64,000 nt of DNA from CBDIHP01 sp965279195 (GTDB lineage Bacteria > Planctomycetota > Planctomycetia > Isosphaerales > Isosphaeraceae), in the NCBI GenBank assembly GCA_965279195.1, contig CBDIHP010000026.1, forward strand, positions 65,880 to 129,879. Direction: 5' to 3'. A program made the translations under genes and the position numbers. Below are positions 28,349 to 38,440 of the stretch, one piece after another. Numbering within the stretch: the first letter of the stretch is position 1; each line of letters begins with the position of its first letter. The notes beneath the pieces are model-generated. The model saw only the letters and a list, made by a program, of their open reading frames with translations, did not search any database and had not been told where the DNA came from.

Positions 28349-29404
28349 TCAGTACGAGTCGGCCGAGATGACCTCGCCGCCCGCGATGGTGCCGAGGGCG
28401 CGATAGGTGGCGGGGTTCAAGGTGTCCTTCATGAACCTGACCGAGCCGTCGCCCATGAGGGCGTTGACGCCGCCGGGGTGGTAGCTGTTGGCCTGGAGCG
28501 AGGCGTAGGTCGGGCCGCCGTTGTTCTCGTCGATGCTGACCCAGTCGAACGACTTGGTGAAGCCGGTCGGGATCACCTTGGCGTTGGGGGTGACGGCGGT
28601 GGTGATGCCGGTGTAGTAGACGCCGCCGTTGGTCCAGCGGGTGAAGCCGGCGGGGATGCCGTACTTCTTCGAGCCGCTGCACGCCTGGATCAGGGTCTTG
28701 AGGGTCGCCAGCGACGAGGAGGGGTCGGGGACGCTGGTCGGCGACATGCCAGGAGGGGCGGTCGGGGTGGTGTAGCAGTCGCGGGCCTGGAGGTGGCCGA
28801 TGGTGCCTTCCGACATCATGATGCTATTGCTGAGGCCGTCGGTGAAGCCGGCGATCGTCCGCGAGACGTTCGGGCCGAAGGCCGAGCGGTTCACGGGGCC
28901 GATCGACGAGCCGTTGATCGACCAAACGTACCAGTCGCCCACCAGCGCGCCATAGCTCGCGGTGGCGTAGCCGGTGCCGTTGGGGTCGAGCGTCGGGCCG
29001 GGGTCGCTGGGGCAGATCAGCGTCTTCACCGGCAGGTTGCTGACGGTGAGGTTCGCCGGGGCGCTGTAGGTCAGGGTGAAGTTGGTCGAGGCGTAGAGCG
29101 GGCCCATTTCCATGAAGGGCGCGATGCGGGCCGGGACGCTCCAGGCCGACTCGAAGACCCAGTTCTTGCTGGCGTAGGGCGGCACGAGGATGGTGGTCGG
29201 CGGGAAGGCCCCGTTGGTGCTCTCGTAATTGTGCAGGCCGAGTCCGAGCTGCTTGAGGTTGTTCGTGCACTGGATCCGCCGGGCCGCCTCGCGGGCGGAC
29301 TGGACGGCGGGCAGCAGAAGGGCGATCAAAACGGCGATGATCGCGATGACGACCAGCAGCTCGATCAGGGTGAAGCCGCGACGACGGGGCGAGGACGGGA
29401 CCAC
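28349..29404 (-). CDS. DUF1559 domain protein with type IV prepilin-like N-terminus
   Basis: This 351-residue protein belongs to the planctomycete DUF1559 family. The N-terminus RRRGFTLIELLVVIAIIAVLIALLLPAVQSAREAARRIQCTNNLKQLGLGLHNYE is a prepilin-type methylation motif (cleavage after Gly, Phe then methylated) with the conserved helix and the family's NNLKQ signature. The C-terminus carries the usual SYHPGGVNALMGDGSVRFM motif. The GTG at 29404 is preferred because GAAGGAG lies six bases upstream. These proteins are exported and membrane-anchored as pseudopilins; their assembly partner is not in this window. The 281-bp divergent gap to the next gene holds no other feature I can support. Confidence 0.93.
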   Translation of the reverse strand: MVPSSPRRRGFTLIELLVVIAIIAVLIALLLPAVQSAREAARRIQCTNNLKQLGLGLHNYESTNGAFPPTTILVPPYASKNWVFESAWSVPARIAPFMEMGPLYASTNFTLTYSAPANLTVSNLPVKTLICPSDPGPTLDPNGTGYATASYGALVGDWYVWSINGSSIGPVNRSAFGPNVSRTIAGFTDGLSNSIMMSEGTIGHLQARDCYTTPTAPPGMSPTSVPDPSSSLATLKTLIQACSGSKKYGIPAGFTRWTNGGVYYTGITTAVTPNAKVIPTGFTKSFDWVSIDENNGGPTYASLQANSYHPGGVNALMGDGSVRFMKDTLNPATYRALGTIAGGEVISADSY

Positions 29405-29685
29405 AGGGGGCTCCTTCGTGAACGATGCAATGCGTCTTCCGACGAGATGAGAGAATTCTAACCATGAAGATGAAGGATAGATGAACGGTTCGTGTGAAAC
29501 GCGGGATCCTTCGTTGATGAATGTGAGAAGACGAGATGAAGCCCGGTCCGGGGTCGGACGGTGGAACCCCGGCCGGCGAGCGGCTAAGATCGAGGCCGGG
29601 ATCCGCACCCCCTGGACAATCCCGCACCCGCGCCCCGACCGCCCACCCGGAACCGCTCCGACGGCACGCGCCGAGGACACCCGCC

Positions 29686-32028
29686 ATGAATCACCCCACG
29701 CCCCGCGGCCGGGCCCTCCGGCTCGCCCTGACCCTGAGCGCCGGACTCGGCCTGATGCCCGCCGGCCGGGCCCTCGCCGACGAGCCGAACAGGCCGACGG
29801 CCTCGCCGTCCGAGAAGAACCCGGCGGTCCCCGCCGCGGGGCACTCGGTCCACGGCGAGGCGTTCGACGACGGACCCCGCCAGAAGGCCTACCTGATGCC
29901 CGGCATGGGCCAGGTCGACTTCCCCGTGACCGTGTCGGAGAAGCTCGACGCGAAGAAGAAGGCCGACGCGCTGGCGTTCGTCACCCAGGGGGTCGCCCAG
30001 CTCCACACCTTCTACTATTTCGAGTCCGAGCGCTCGTTCCGCCAGGCCGCCCTGTCCGACCCCGACTGCCCCATGGGCTACTGGGGCATGGCCATGTCGA
30101 ACGTCAATAACGCCCGGCGGGCCAAGGGGTTCCTCAAGGAAGCCAACGCCAAGGCGGCGAAGACCAAGATCACGCGCCGCGAGCAGCTTTATCTGGACGC
30201 CCTCAACGCCCGCTACAAGACCGAGGGCGACGACAAGTCGCGCCGGCAGGGCGAGATCCTCGGGCTGGAGACGCTGGTGCAGGAGTTCCCCGGCGACCTC
30301 AACGCCCGCGCCTGGCTGGCGATGGTCACCTGGCAGGCGGCGTCGCAGGACGGAATCGGCAGCCGGCAGGCGGTCGACACCATCATCGACACGATCCTGG
30401 AGAAGGCGTCGCTGCACCCCGGCGGGCACCACTACCGGATCCATCTGTGGGACGGCGTCAAGCCCGCCCGCGCGGAGAAGTCGGCCGGGCTCTACGCCAA
30501 GGCCGCGCCCGGGATCGCCCACGCCTGGCACATGCCCGGCCACACCTACACCGGCCTCCAGCGCTACGCCGACGCCTCCTACCAGCAGGAAGGCTCGGCC
30601 CGGGTCGACCACGCCTACATGATGCGCGACCGGGTCATGCCGTTCGAGATCCACAACTACTTCCACAACAACCAGTGGCTCTGCACCAGCCTGAGCCACA
30701 TCGGCCGGGCCCGTGACGCCATCGTCGTGGCCAGGAACCTCGTCGAGCAGCCCCGCGACCCGCAGAAGAACGGCCCCAACGACGGCGGGTCCGCCCAGCG
30801 CGTCGGGCGGCTGCGGTGGTCGGAGGTCCTCACCCGGTTCGAACTCTGGGACGACCTGATCGCCGCCACGACCTCGGGCGCGCTCGACTGGACCGACATC
30901 CCCGCCGAGAAGAAGGAAAAGGCCTACACCCTGGGCCTCGCGTACGCCGCCAGGGGGGACGCCGCGAAGCTCGCCGAGCAGGTCGCCATCCTCAAAGGCA
31001 TGGCCCCGGCGTCCACCGCGACGTCCACGACGTCCACCAGCACCTCTGGACGTCCGTCTACGCCCGGTTCGACGTCCACGACCACTCCATCCGCACCCCG
31101 CCCCCGGCCGGCGATGGGGGGCGCCAACGCGGCCCCCGCCCTGGCGGAACTCGAAGGCTATCAGCTCCTGGCGAAGGGGGATGACCTCGGGGCGATCGAC
31201 AAGTTCAAGCAGGCCACGGGGATGCGGCCGGAGGCTCTGGCCCGGGCGTACCTCTCGCGCAAGAACTTCGGCCTGGCCGAGTCGACCGCGAAGGACGCCG
31301 TGGCGAAGAACCCCAACCAGGCCCCGCCGCTCGTCGCCCTGGTCGAGGCCCTCTCGGCGTCCGGGAAGGCCAAGGAGGCGCAGGAGGCTTACGCGAAGCT
31401 GGAACCGTTGATGAAGTCGGCCGACCGCGACCTGCCGATGTTCCGGCGGCTGGCGGCGATCGCGGACGGCTGGAAGTCCAGGGATGGCTGGAAGCCGGCC
31501 GGCGACACCCCGACGGACGAGACGACCGCCGGGCGGGTCGACCTGACCACCCTCGGCCCCCTCGGCTGGGCCCCCCTGCCCGCCGAGCCGCTCAAGCTCA
31601 CCGACACCGCGGGCAAGCCCTTCGACCTCGCCGACCACAAGGGCAAGAACGTGGTCGTCCTGTTCTTCCTGGGCAACAAGTGCGCCCACTGCCTCCAGCA
31701 GTTGCAGGACTTCGGCAAGGAGATGGCCGCCCTCAAGGCGCTCAACACCGACCTCGTCGCCGTCTCGACCGACGACATGGAGAAGGCGAAGGAGATCAAG
31801 GACAACAAGGAGGGGGTGAAGTTCCCGATGCGGATCCTCCCGAACCCCGGCCTGGAGGCCTTCAAGTCCTACCGCGCCCACGACGATTTCGAGGGCGTCC
31901 CGATGCACGGGATCTTCCTGATCGACGCCCAGGGCCGCGTCCGCTGGCGCCGGATCTCCGCCGAGCCGTTCCTGGATGTGGATTTCATCAAGAAAGAGAC
32001 CGCTCGCGTGAGCAAGGTCAAGATGTGA
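29686..32028 (+). CDS. Exported TPR-like protein with C-terminal thioredoxin (redoxin) domain
   Basis: The 780-residue protein has a signal peptide (MNHPTPRGRALRLALTLSAGLGLMPAGRALA). An alpha-helical repeat region (about 90-600) is rich in TPR-like units such as FYYFESERSFRQAALSDPDCPMGYWGMAM. A redoxin/AhpC-TSA domain (about 640-780) contains LTDTAGKPFDLADHKGKNVVVLFFLGNKCAHCLQQL, with the CxxC pair CAHC. About residues 440-475 are a Thr/Ser/Pro-rich linker encoded by repeated GACGTCCAC words, unlike the rest of the protein. Related planctomycete proteins are thought to act in envelope redox chemistry; the substrate is unknown. Confidence 0.82.
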   Translation: MNHPTPRGRALRLALTLSAGLGLMPAGRALADEPNRPTASPSEKNPAVPAAGHSVHGEAFDDGPRQKAYLMPGMGQVDFPVTVSEKLDAKKKADALAFVTQGVAQLHTFYYFESERSFRQAALSDPDCPMGYWGMAMSNVNNARRAKGFLKEANAKAAKTKITRREQLYLDALNARYKTEGDDKSRRQGEILGLETLVQEFPGDLNARAWLAMVTWQAASQDGIGSRQAVDTIIDTILEKASLHPGGHHYRIHLWDGVKPARAEKSAGLYAKAAPGIAHAWHMPGHTYTGLQRYADASYQQEGSARVDHAYMMRDRVMPFEIHNYFHNNQWLCTSLSHIGRARDAIVVARNLVEQPRDPQKNGPNDGGSAQRVGRLRWSEVLTRFELWDDLIAATTSGALDWTDIPAEKKEKAYTLGLAYAARGDAAKLAEQVAILKGMAPASTATSTTSTSTSGRPSTPGSTSTTTPSAPRPRPAMGGANAAPALAELEGYQLLAKGDDLGAIDKFKQATGMRPEALARAYLSRKNFGLAESTAKDAVAKNPNQAPPLVALVEALSASGKAKEAQEAYAKLEPLMKSADRDLPMFRRLAAIADGWKSRDGWKPAGDTPTDETTAGRVDLTTLGPLGWAPLPAEPLKLTDTAGKPFDLADHKGKNVVVLFFLGNKCAHCLQQLQDFGKEMAALKALNTDLVAVSTDDMEKAKEIKDNKEGVKFPMRILPNPGLEAFKSYRAHDDFEGVPMHGIFLIDAQGRVRWRRISAEPFLDVDFIKKETARVSKVKM

Positions 32029-32068
32029 GCCGGCACTCGCCTCGCGGTACACAGGGCAAGGCTCGGGA

Positions 32069-32250
32069 GCGCTGGGCGAGGGTCTCCCGACCCCGCCCTT
32101 GCCCTGAGTTGCGGTACCACAGGATCGGGTCTCCTGACCCGAATATCCAAGGCTCCGACGCGCGGCCTTCCGTTATGGGTCTGGAGACCCGATCCGGCTG
32201 TGCCGCGCGGCGGATGTAGGGGCGGGGTCTGGAGACCCGCGCCCGGCGCC
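32069..32250. repeat. R3 repeat, copy B
   Basis: The element opens GCGCTGGGCG and contains GGGTCTCCCGACCCC, GGGTCTCCTGACCCG, GGGTCTGGAGACCCG and CGGGGTCTGGAGACCCGC. The two halves are arranged head to head, giving a long palindrome of about 182 bp. It fills the gap between the TPR/redoxin protein and the convergent chloride channel gene. Confidence 0.85.
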
Positions 32251-32265
32251 ACGGTTCCATGTCTT

Positions 32266-34135
32266 CTACTCAGACTTCAACGCCTGGATCTGGCTCGAGT
32301 ACGCCGCCACGAGGTCGCGGCGGTTCAACAGCCCGAGGAGTTGGCCGGGGTCGTCGGTCGAGACGACCGGGATCTCGTCGAGGTTCAGTTCGGTCAGGCG
32401 CCTGAGGGCGGTGTGCAGGTCGTCGCCGGGGGTGACGGTCAAGACAGGCCGGCTGGCCAGGTCGTCGGCCACGACGAGGTGGTCGATGGTGGTGCCCAGC
32501 AGGGCACTCCGGACGTCGCCGCAGGGAGAGGATGCCCGTCATCCTGCCCTCGGCGTTCACGACCGGATACAGGATCGCCTGCGAGTTCGCCACCAGGCGG
32601 AGCAGCTCGTCGAACGGCGTCGATTCGGGCACCAGCTCGATGCCGGCGGTGCGCATGGGGATCTCGCGCACGCGGAGCCGTTCGAGCACGTCGATCACGA
32701 AATCCCCCTGGTGCGCGCCGCTGTCGACCAGGCTGGGCACCTGCTCCTCGTAGAGCGTCCATCGCCTGGAGAACCCGATGCTCAGCCCGCAGGCCAGCAT
32801 CAGCGGGACGAGCAACGAATAATTCCCCGTCATCTCGCAGACCATGACGATCGACGTCAGCGGCGTCTTCGAGACCCCCGCGAAGAACCCGCCCATGCCC
32901 ACGAGCGCGAAGGCGCCGGGGTCGATCGATTCGGCCCCCGGGAAGAACACGCGCAAGGTCTCGCCGACCGCCCCGCCGAGCAGCCCGCCGATCACGACCG
33001 ACGGCCCGAAGATCCCGCCCGATCCGCCCGAGCTGACCGTGAGGCCCGTCGCGATGATCTTGAGGATCGCCAGCGCGAACAGCAGCCCCGCCCCCATGCC
33101 GGGCCGGAATGGCGCCTGATCCGGCAAGCATAATGAGGGCGGCAGGCCGATCGCCCCCCATTGCATCCAGCCGTAGCCGCCGCCGAGCACCTGGGGGAAG
33201 GCCAGCGCGATCAGACCCAGCATCAGCCCGCCGATCGCCGGCTTGACGTGCCGCGGGACGGGCAACGGGTTGAAGAGGTAGTCGCGCACGCCATAGAAAA
33301 ACTTGACGTAGAACCAGCCCACCCCCGCGCAGACGACCGCCAGGATGGCGAAGGCCGGCAGCTCCTTGAACCCGTGGAACGCCTGCGGCCCGACGGCGAA
33401 CACCGGCTCGGGGTGGAGGAACAGCGCGAAGGTCGAGTACGCGACGATCGAGCTGGCCAGGCAAGGCAGGAGCGCCGACGACTCGGTCGCCGAGGACGAA
33501 TACAGGATCTCGCAGGCGAACAGCGCCCCGCCCAGCGGCGACCGGAAGATCGACCCGATGCCCCCCGCCGCCCCCGCGAGCATCAAGAGCCGCCGCTCGC
33601 TCACGGTCAGCCTTAATAACCTGGCGAGCAGCGATCCGAACCCCGCGCCGATCTGCCCGATGGGCCCTTCGAGCCCGGCCGAGCCGCCGGTGCCGATGGT
33701 GATGAGCGAGGTGATCCCCTTGATGATCGGCACCCGCCCCCGGATCATGCCCCCGCCTTTGTGGAAGGCCTTGATCATCGAGTCGGTGCCGTGCCCCTCG
33801 GCCTCGGGCGCGAGCGTGAAGACGATCAGCCCGCACACCAGGCCCCCGAGCGTCGGGATGAGCAGCACGAGCCACCACGGGTACGGCGACGTGATCGCCC
33901 GGGGGTGCCCCCCGACGGCCGGCGGCGTCTGGAAGTGCAGCCACTCGCCGAAGACGTAATCCGAGATCCCGTCCAGGGAAACGAGCAGCACCACCGAGAG
34001 GGCCCCGGCCACGAACCCGACGATGGGGCTGCAGACCACCACCCGCCCGGCCCCCGGCGTGGCCCACCTCGTGGCCAGCCCATTCAGGACCCGGCTCACC
34101 CTCGCCCCCCAACGCCCGCGCCCCGCCGTGGTCAT
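32266..34135 (-). pseudogene. ClC-type chloride channel/transporter with CBS domains, frameshift in the CBS region
   Basis: ClC proteins carry chloride across membranes as channels or Cl-/H+ exchangers. The N-terminal body is intact from MTTAGRGRWG, with the selectivity motifs GTGGSAGLEGPIG, GGIGSIFRSPLGGALFACEILY and SSGGSGGIFGPSVVIGGLLGG. The C-terminus holds CBS domains: the first ends YPVVNAEGRMTGILSLR and the second, in another frame, reads VVADDLASRPVLTVTPGDDLHTALRRLTELNLDEIPVVSTDD. Removing one base at 32519-32520 joins them as LSLRDVRSALLGTTIDHLVVADDL. The repaired protein is about 622 residues. The body is well conserved, so the indel is probably an assembly error. Confidence 0.88.
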
Positions 34136-34223
34136 ATCCCTGGAATCTCCCCGACCGCGTCCTGTGCCGAACCCCGGTCGCAAGAGATTCCCCCACAACG
34201 CGATCGGAAACAAGTCCAGTCCG

Positions 34224-34319
34224 TAGGGTCCGCCGTCGCCGGCCGCCGTAGGGTCCGCTATTGCGGACCAATCTTTTGATCCGATCACATGAAGATTGGT
34301 CCGCAATAGCGGACCCTAC
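34224..34319. repeat. R1 palindromic repeat, copy 3 with a partial extra arm
   Basis: The main palindrome (34249-34319) has perfect 27-bp arms beginning TAGGGTCCGCTATTGCGG. A further half arm, TAGGGTCCGCCGTCGCCGG, precedes it at 34224. It lies between two genes on the same strand: 8 bp after the stop of the di-heme oxidase gene (34327) and 89 bp before the start of the ClC gene (34135). Confidence 0.85.
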
Positions 34320-34326
34320 GGGGAGG

Positions 34327-35524
34327 TTACAGGGAATTCACGAACGCCAGGAGCGCGGCCTGGTCGGCGGCGGAGAGCTTGCTGAAGCGGTCGCGGGCGA
34401 TGCGGCCCTGGCCGTCGTGGGCGAGGATGGCGGCGGCGGGGGTGCGGGCGCGGCCGTCGTGCAGGAGGGTGGGCTGGAACCGCAGGCCCCACAAGGGGGC
34501 GGTCTTCATCTCGCGGCGGCCGGCACCGGCCTGTTCCATGCCGTCGGCGATGGTGCCCATGTCGTGCAGCAGGAAGTCGCTGTAGGGGGCGAACGTCTTC
34601 TGGCTCAGGGCGGCCACGGGGCTCGGGCCGGTCTGGAGCGTCGGGGTGTGGCACTCGGCGCACCCGATCGCGGCGAACACCCTCGCGCCGGCCTGCTCGG
34701 CCTTCCCCACGGGCCCGGCGGGGGGCGGGGGCCAGCAGCGTCATGAAGTCGTTGAGCTGCTGGAGGTTCGCGACCGTCGGGTCGTTCGGGTTCGTCGCCG
34801 CCGGGTTGGCCAGGAGCAGGTTGCAGTTCCCCTGGGGGCAGCTCTCGTTCGGATCGACGGGGTTCGTCACGCCCATCTCGTTCGCCAGGGCGTCGGCGGC
34901 GAACGCGAACAGGGTCGGCTGCTGCGCCTTCCAGCCGAACTTGCCCACGCGGGCGTGGCCGGAGACCGGGTCGAGGACCTCGCTCGGCCGGCCGGCGATG
35001 GTGGGGTTGAACATCGCCTGGGCGTGGGCGATGTCGAGGAACACCTGATCGGGCACGGCGTCCACCAGGCCGAGTCCGTAGAGAGGCGTGGTCCGGCGCT
35101 GGGCGACGATGGTGGCCTGCGGCGGCACGACCTCGCCGACGAAGTTGACGTTATTGAACCGGCCGATGCCCCGGTTCTGGATCAAGGGGCCGCCGAACTC
35201 GACCATGGGGTCGAAGATCCCGCTCACCAGCCGGCCGATCCGGGTGACCGTGCGGGGGCTGGCCCCGGCCTGGGCGTGGCATCGGACGCAGGAGCTGTCG
35301 GTGAAGACCGGCCCCAGCCCGCCCCGGACCGTCGCCTCCCGCCCGAAGGCCCCCTGCCCGGCCTGGAACCTCGAAAGCTGGGCCGCCGTCAGCCCCGACA
35401 GCGGCTGCCCCGGCGCCGGGCGGGGAGGCGGAGGGGGCGGGACCTGTGCCAGGACTCCCCCCGCCGCCGCGAGGATCGCCAGCCCACTCAGGACCGTCCG
35501 GCGTGCGCGCACCGTCATCGTCAT
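34327..35524 (-). pseudogene. Di-heme c-type cytochrome oxidoreductase (DHOR/DUF1111-like), +1 frameshift
   Basis: This exported cytochrome starts with a signal peptide (MTMTVRARRTVLSGLAILAAAGGVLA) after GGGGGAGA. The first heme motif is CVRCH in TDSSCVRCHAQAG, followed by RRTTPLYGLGLVDAVPDQVF, a family hallmark. The second half, in another frame from about 34720, contains CAECH in AAIGCAECHTP, then LWGLRFQPTLLHDGRARTPAAAILAHDGQG. One extra base in the G/C runs at 34720-34731 explains the break (repaired text LLAPPPAGPVGKAEQAG). The repaired length is about 398 residues. Related proteins are di-heme oxidoreductases or peroxidases; the donor is unknown. Confidence 0.87.
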
Positions 35525-35789
35525 CGCTCTCCCCCCCAAGTCGCGAGCGTACTCGATTCGCCCCGGACTCCCCGGGGCCGCCGTCGGCCTCGACGGCTGG
35601 GATGGAGAAACGGCAACGAGCGTCAATCGGAGACTGCATGCACCCAAAAATGCTGGCTGTTTCCGGATTTCAACATTTCCGCCGGGGGAGGGTGTAACCT
35701 GGCGGATCGGGCTGACCTTGACGGCCCGGGGCATCCGGGGAACATTCCGGGCATCACGGGTGCATCCAAATTTGAACGAGGGCGATCCG

Positions 35790-36404
35790 ATGGCGACGAA
35801 GCGAACGGCGGCGGTCCTGGTCGCGGCGACGATCCTGGGGACGGCGTGGGCCTCCGGCACGATGGCGCAGCAGGGGCAGGAAAAGGCCAAGGCGCAGGCG
35901 AAGGACGCCTTCAACAAGTTCGAGCCCCGCTCGGCCCCGGGGGCGGGCCAGGCCTATTTGAAGCGTTACGTGGGTACCTGGGCGGTGAAGAAGACGTTCC
36001 ACCCGCGCAACGGCCAGCCGACGACCATCGAGGGGGACTGCCGCCAGACGATGGTCCACGACGGCCGGTTCCTCCAGTCCGACTTCACCTTCCGCCCCCC
36101 CGGCTCCCCCCCCACCGAAGGCCGAGGCCTCATCGGCTGGGAGCCCGACTCCGGCCTCTTCACCAGCATCTGGACCGACTCCCGCCAGACCCGCATGTCG
36201 TTGAGGCGCTCGAAGGAGAAATTTGACGGCCAGAAGATCGTCCTCTTCAGCGCCACCCTCGACGCCGCCGAGAAAGACCCGCGCCGCAGCAAGACCATCA
36301 GCACCATCGACGACAAGAACCTCCAGATCATCCACCGCCAGTACAGCCTCGGCGCCAACAACGAGGAACGCCTGGTGATGGAGCTAGTGATGACCAAAAA
36401 GTAA
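35790..36404 (+). CDS. Exported DUF1579 family protein
   Basis: The 204-residue product has a signal peptide (MATKRTAAVLVAATILGTAWASGTMAQ) and a lipocalin-like DUF1579 body: YLKRYVGTWAVKKTFHP, then DCRQTMVHDGRFLQSDFTF, GLIGWEPDSGLFTSIWTDS and a final strand MELVMTKK. The family's role is unknown. An R5 hairpin begins 40 nt after the stop. The 265-bp gap upstream shows nothing I can name. Confidence 0.85.
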   Translation: MATKRTAAVLVAATILGTAWASGTMAQQGQEKAKAQAKDAFNKFEPRSAPGAGQAYLKRYVGTWAVKKTFHPRNGQPTTIEGDCRQTMVHDGRFLQSDFTFRPPGSPPTEGRGLIGWEPDSGLFTSIWTDSRQTRMSLRRSKEKFDGQKIVLFSATLDAAEKDPRRSKTISTIDDKNLQIIHRQYSLGANNEERLVMELVMTKK

Positions 36405-36443
36405 ACGCATCATTTTACATAACCTCTCTCCTCACACTAACAG

Positions 36444-36494
36444 GTAGGGTGGGGTGAAGACGACGACCCGACGGGGAGTCGTCACCCCACCGAC
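36444..36494. repeat. R5 variable-stem hairpin, copy c
   Basis: On the plus strand, GTAGGGTGGGGTGAAGACGAC and GTCGTCACCCCACCGAC enclose CCGACGGGG. It starts 40 nt after the DUF1579 stop and is in the same mRNA-sense orientation as copies a, b and e. Confidence 0.78.
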
Positions 36495-36552
36495 ACCGAG
36501 CCCCGCCGATCGGCACTCCCGCCGTCCGTCCCCCTACCTCGTGCAGACCGAC

Positions 36553-36906
36553 TCAGGCATCGCGATGCATCCATTCCTCGGCCATCTTCCACCTGTCCAC
36601 CCGCAAGATCCTCAACCCTCCCGGCGACGCCTCCTCGTGGCCCGGGAGTCCCGCATCGACAATCGCTGTCACAATCACACGCCTTGACGAAAGTGATCGT
36701 AGATCTTCCAGCGACATCAGTCGTGCGGCCGCGTAAACGTCCGCCCGCAAGGAAGACGCCCCCTCACGATATTCCGCCGTGGGGATGTGGACCAGTTGAT
36801 TGCCCTCGAACTCGAGTGAAAGCAGGCCCTTGATCAGGATTTCCTGGCCATGGAGCGATTCCAGGGCGTCGACGACCTCATTTACGGTATAGATCCGTCG
36901 CGACAT
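36553..36906 (-). CDS. Small hypothetical protein
   Basis: The 117-residue protein begins MSRRIYTVNEVVDALESLHGQEILIKGLLSLEFEGNQLVHIP. The pattern of short strands around EILIKGLLSLEFEG could be an OB-like fold, but I recognise no family. It has no signal peptide or membrane segment. It is divergent from the three-gene nuclease/ATPase module. Confidence 0.5.
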   Translation of the reverse strand: MSRRIYTVNEVVDALESLHGQEILIKGLLSLEFEGNQLVHIPTAEYREGASSLRADVYAAARLMSLEDLRSLSSRRVIVTAIVDAGLPGHEEASPGGLRILRVDRWKMAEEWMHRDA

Positions 36907-37328
36907 CGGGCTCGGCGCTCCTGGATGAGTTCAATAAGCAGCCGGTCGCCGACGCGAGAACGTGAGCCATCGCCACGGAGCCGGCCCGCGCATCGCCCGC
37001 CCGCGCCGGTGGTCTGACGACCCCCTTTGGGTCGTCGTCGGCACCCCACTCGACGAATCTCCCTGCGTCCTTGTATGGTTCCATCGATACCACACCTCCC
37101 CTTGTCAACTCCACTGAACACTCCCGTAGGACGAGCGGAATTCGACTCACCGCCCCCTGGCGAACCGGCCTCGTTTCGCGTACAAAATAAGGCCGTTGTC
37201 GACATTCGCTCCGATGTTCTCGGATGGATGTCGGCGGCACGCGTTCCGCGAGCGGTCGCGCGCGATCCTCCCCCGACGAGGGTCGCGTCCCCCTGCCCGA
37301 GTCGTTTGTGGGAATGGCGAGGATCGTC
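36907..37328. other. Gene-free region upstream of the nuclease/ATPase module
   Basis: These 422 bases separate the divergent small protein from the module and should hold its promoter. I find no near-consensus promoter, palindromic operator or repeat. A short AT-rich patch (GTACAAAATAAGG, 37180-37192) is the only feature that stands out. Confidence 0.4.
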
Positions 37329-38435
37329 ATGGCGAAGGCATCCCCCGGCGCCGCACGCGCGGCGACCTGGAAGGAGATCGCGTCTCGGCTCGAGGCCAGC
37401 CGCGGCGAGGACGGAGCCGCAGTCCCACTGGGCGTGGCCGAGCTGGCCCTCTCCACCGGCATCGACCCGCCGGACCTCCTCGACGCCATCAACACCAAGG
37501 CGAACCTGAGCAAGCTCGTCGTCGAGCACGCGTCCGACGGCAAGGCCACGGCCGAATCGAGCCTCTCGCTCAAGCCGCCGAAGGCGAAAGCCACCAGGGC
37601 CCCGAAACCGCCCAAGGTCGACCAGGCCGCCGAACTGGCCGCGCGGCTGCTCGCCGTGCTCGACTCCCAGCGGCTCCTGGGCGACGAGGCCTACCCGCCC
37701 TCGCTCCGCACGCTCGCCGAGCTGTGCGGCAAGAACGCGTCCGACAGCCTCGTCGGCAAGGCGGCGGGCCATAAGCAGTTCACCGAACGAGCAATCGTCA
37801 CCGCCAAGTCCGGCCCGAGGCCCGCGCTCGACGCCCCCGTGATCGTCAAGCCCGACGCCGATCCACTCCCCACGTGCGTCCGCGACGCTATGCTGGTCTA
37901 CGCGCTCAACGTCCCCCCCTCCGCCAAGACGAAGGCCGTCACCAACGCGTTCACCCGCGAAGACTTGAAAGCGCGAGTGATCCCCCCCCTCCGACCCGCC
38001 TTCGCCTCCGCCCTGACCGAGGGCGCGGAGGGCGAGGCCCTGCCCGACGGCATCGGCTGGGTTCTCGTCAAGGGCAAGCCGCTGTTCTTCCTCGCCGGGA
38101 ACATCAAGGGCCGGACCCCGTCTCCTCGGGAATTGCCGTCGACCGGATCCAGGACGCGCGGCGAGTCTCTGCCCTTCGCCGACGCCTTCCTGGCCGCGTT
38201 CGAGACGCACGACCGCCGCAACGGCGGCACGAATTTCGTAAGACTGTACGAGCTGCGCCAGGCCCTGCCCGACCTGCCTCGCGAGTCCTTCGACGCGGGC
38301 CTGCGCGACCTCCGCGTCCGGGGCATCATCTCCCTGGACAGCTACGAGGGGGTGACCGGCCCCCTGCCCCCCGAGGACCGCGACGCCGGCATCCGCGAGG
38401 CCGGATCCCTGCTCGTCTACGCATCCAGGAGATGA
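37329..38435 (+). CDS. Module gene 1: winged-helix-like hypothetical protein
   Basis: This 368-residue protein is of a family I cannot name. An N-terminal helical part (WKEIASRLEASRGEDGAAVPLGVAELALSTGIDPPDLLDAI) is followed by a Lys/Pro/Ala-rich linker (about 85-105) and a central region. The C-terminal domain, FVRLYELRQALPDLPRESFDAGLRDLRVRGIISLDSYEGV and ending AGIREAGSLLVYASRR, looks like a winged helix. I chose the ATG at 37329 because GAGG stands six bases upstream; an earlier in-frame ATG is at 37314. The stop overlaps the next gene's region, so it heads an operon with the AAA+ ATPase and the nuclease-HerA fusion. A DNA-binding or adaptor role is inferred only. Confidence 0.65.
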   Translation: MAKASPGAARAATWKEIASRLEASRGEDGAAVPLGVAELALSTGIDPPDLLDAINTKANLSKLVVEHASDGKATAESSLSLKPPKAKATRAPKPPKVDQAAELAARLLAVLDSQRLLGDEAYPPSLRTLAELCGKNASDSLVGKAAGHKQFTERAIVTAKSGPRPALDAPVIVKPDADPLPTCVRDAMLVYALNVPPSAKTKAVTNAFTREDLKARVIPPLRPAFASALTEGAEGEALPDGIGWVLVKGKPLFFLAGNIKGRTPSPRELPSTGSRTRGESLPFADAFLAAFETHDRRNGGTNFVRLYELRQALPDLPRESFDAGLRDLRVRGIISLDSYEGVTGPLPPEDRDAGIREAGSLLVYASRR

Positions 38436-38440
38436 CGGAT

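Noticed and set aside
29584..32052. An 822-codon open frame antisense to the TPR/redoxin gene
   Set aside because: It has no recognisable motif, and the plus strand encodes a protein with a signal peptide and a CxxC redoxin domain.
34135..34306. A 57-residue N-terminal extension of the ClC gene
   Set aside because: It is translated from repeat R1 and has no similarity to ClC N-termini.
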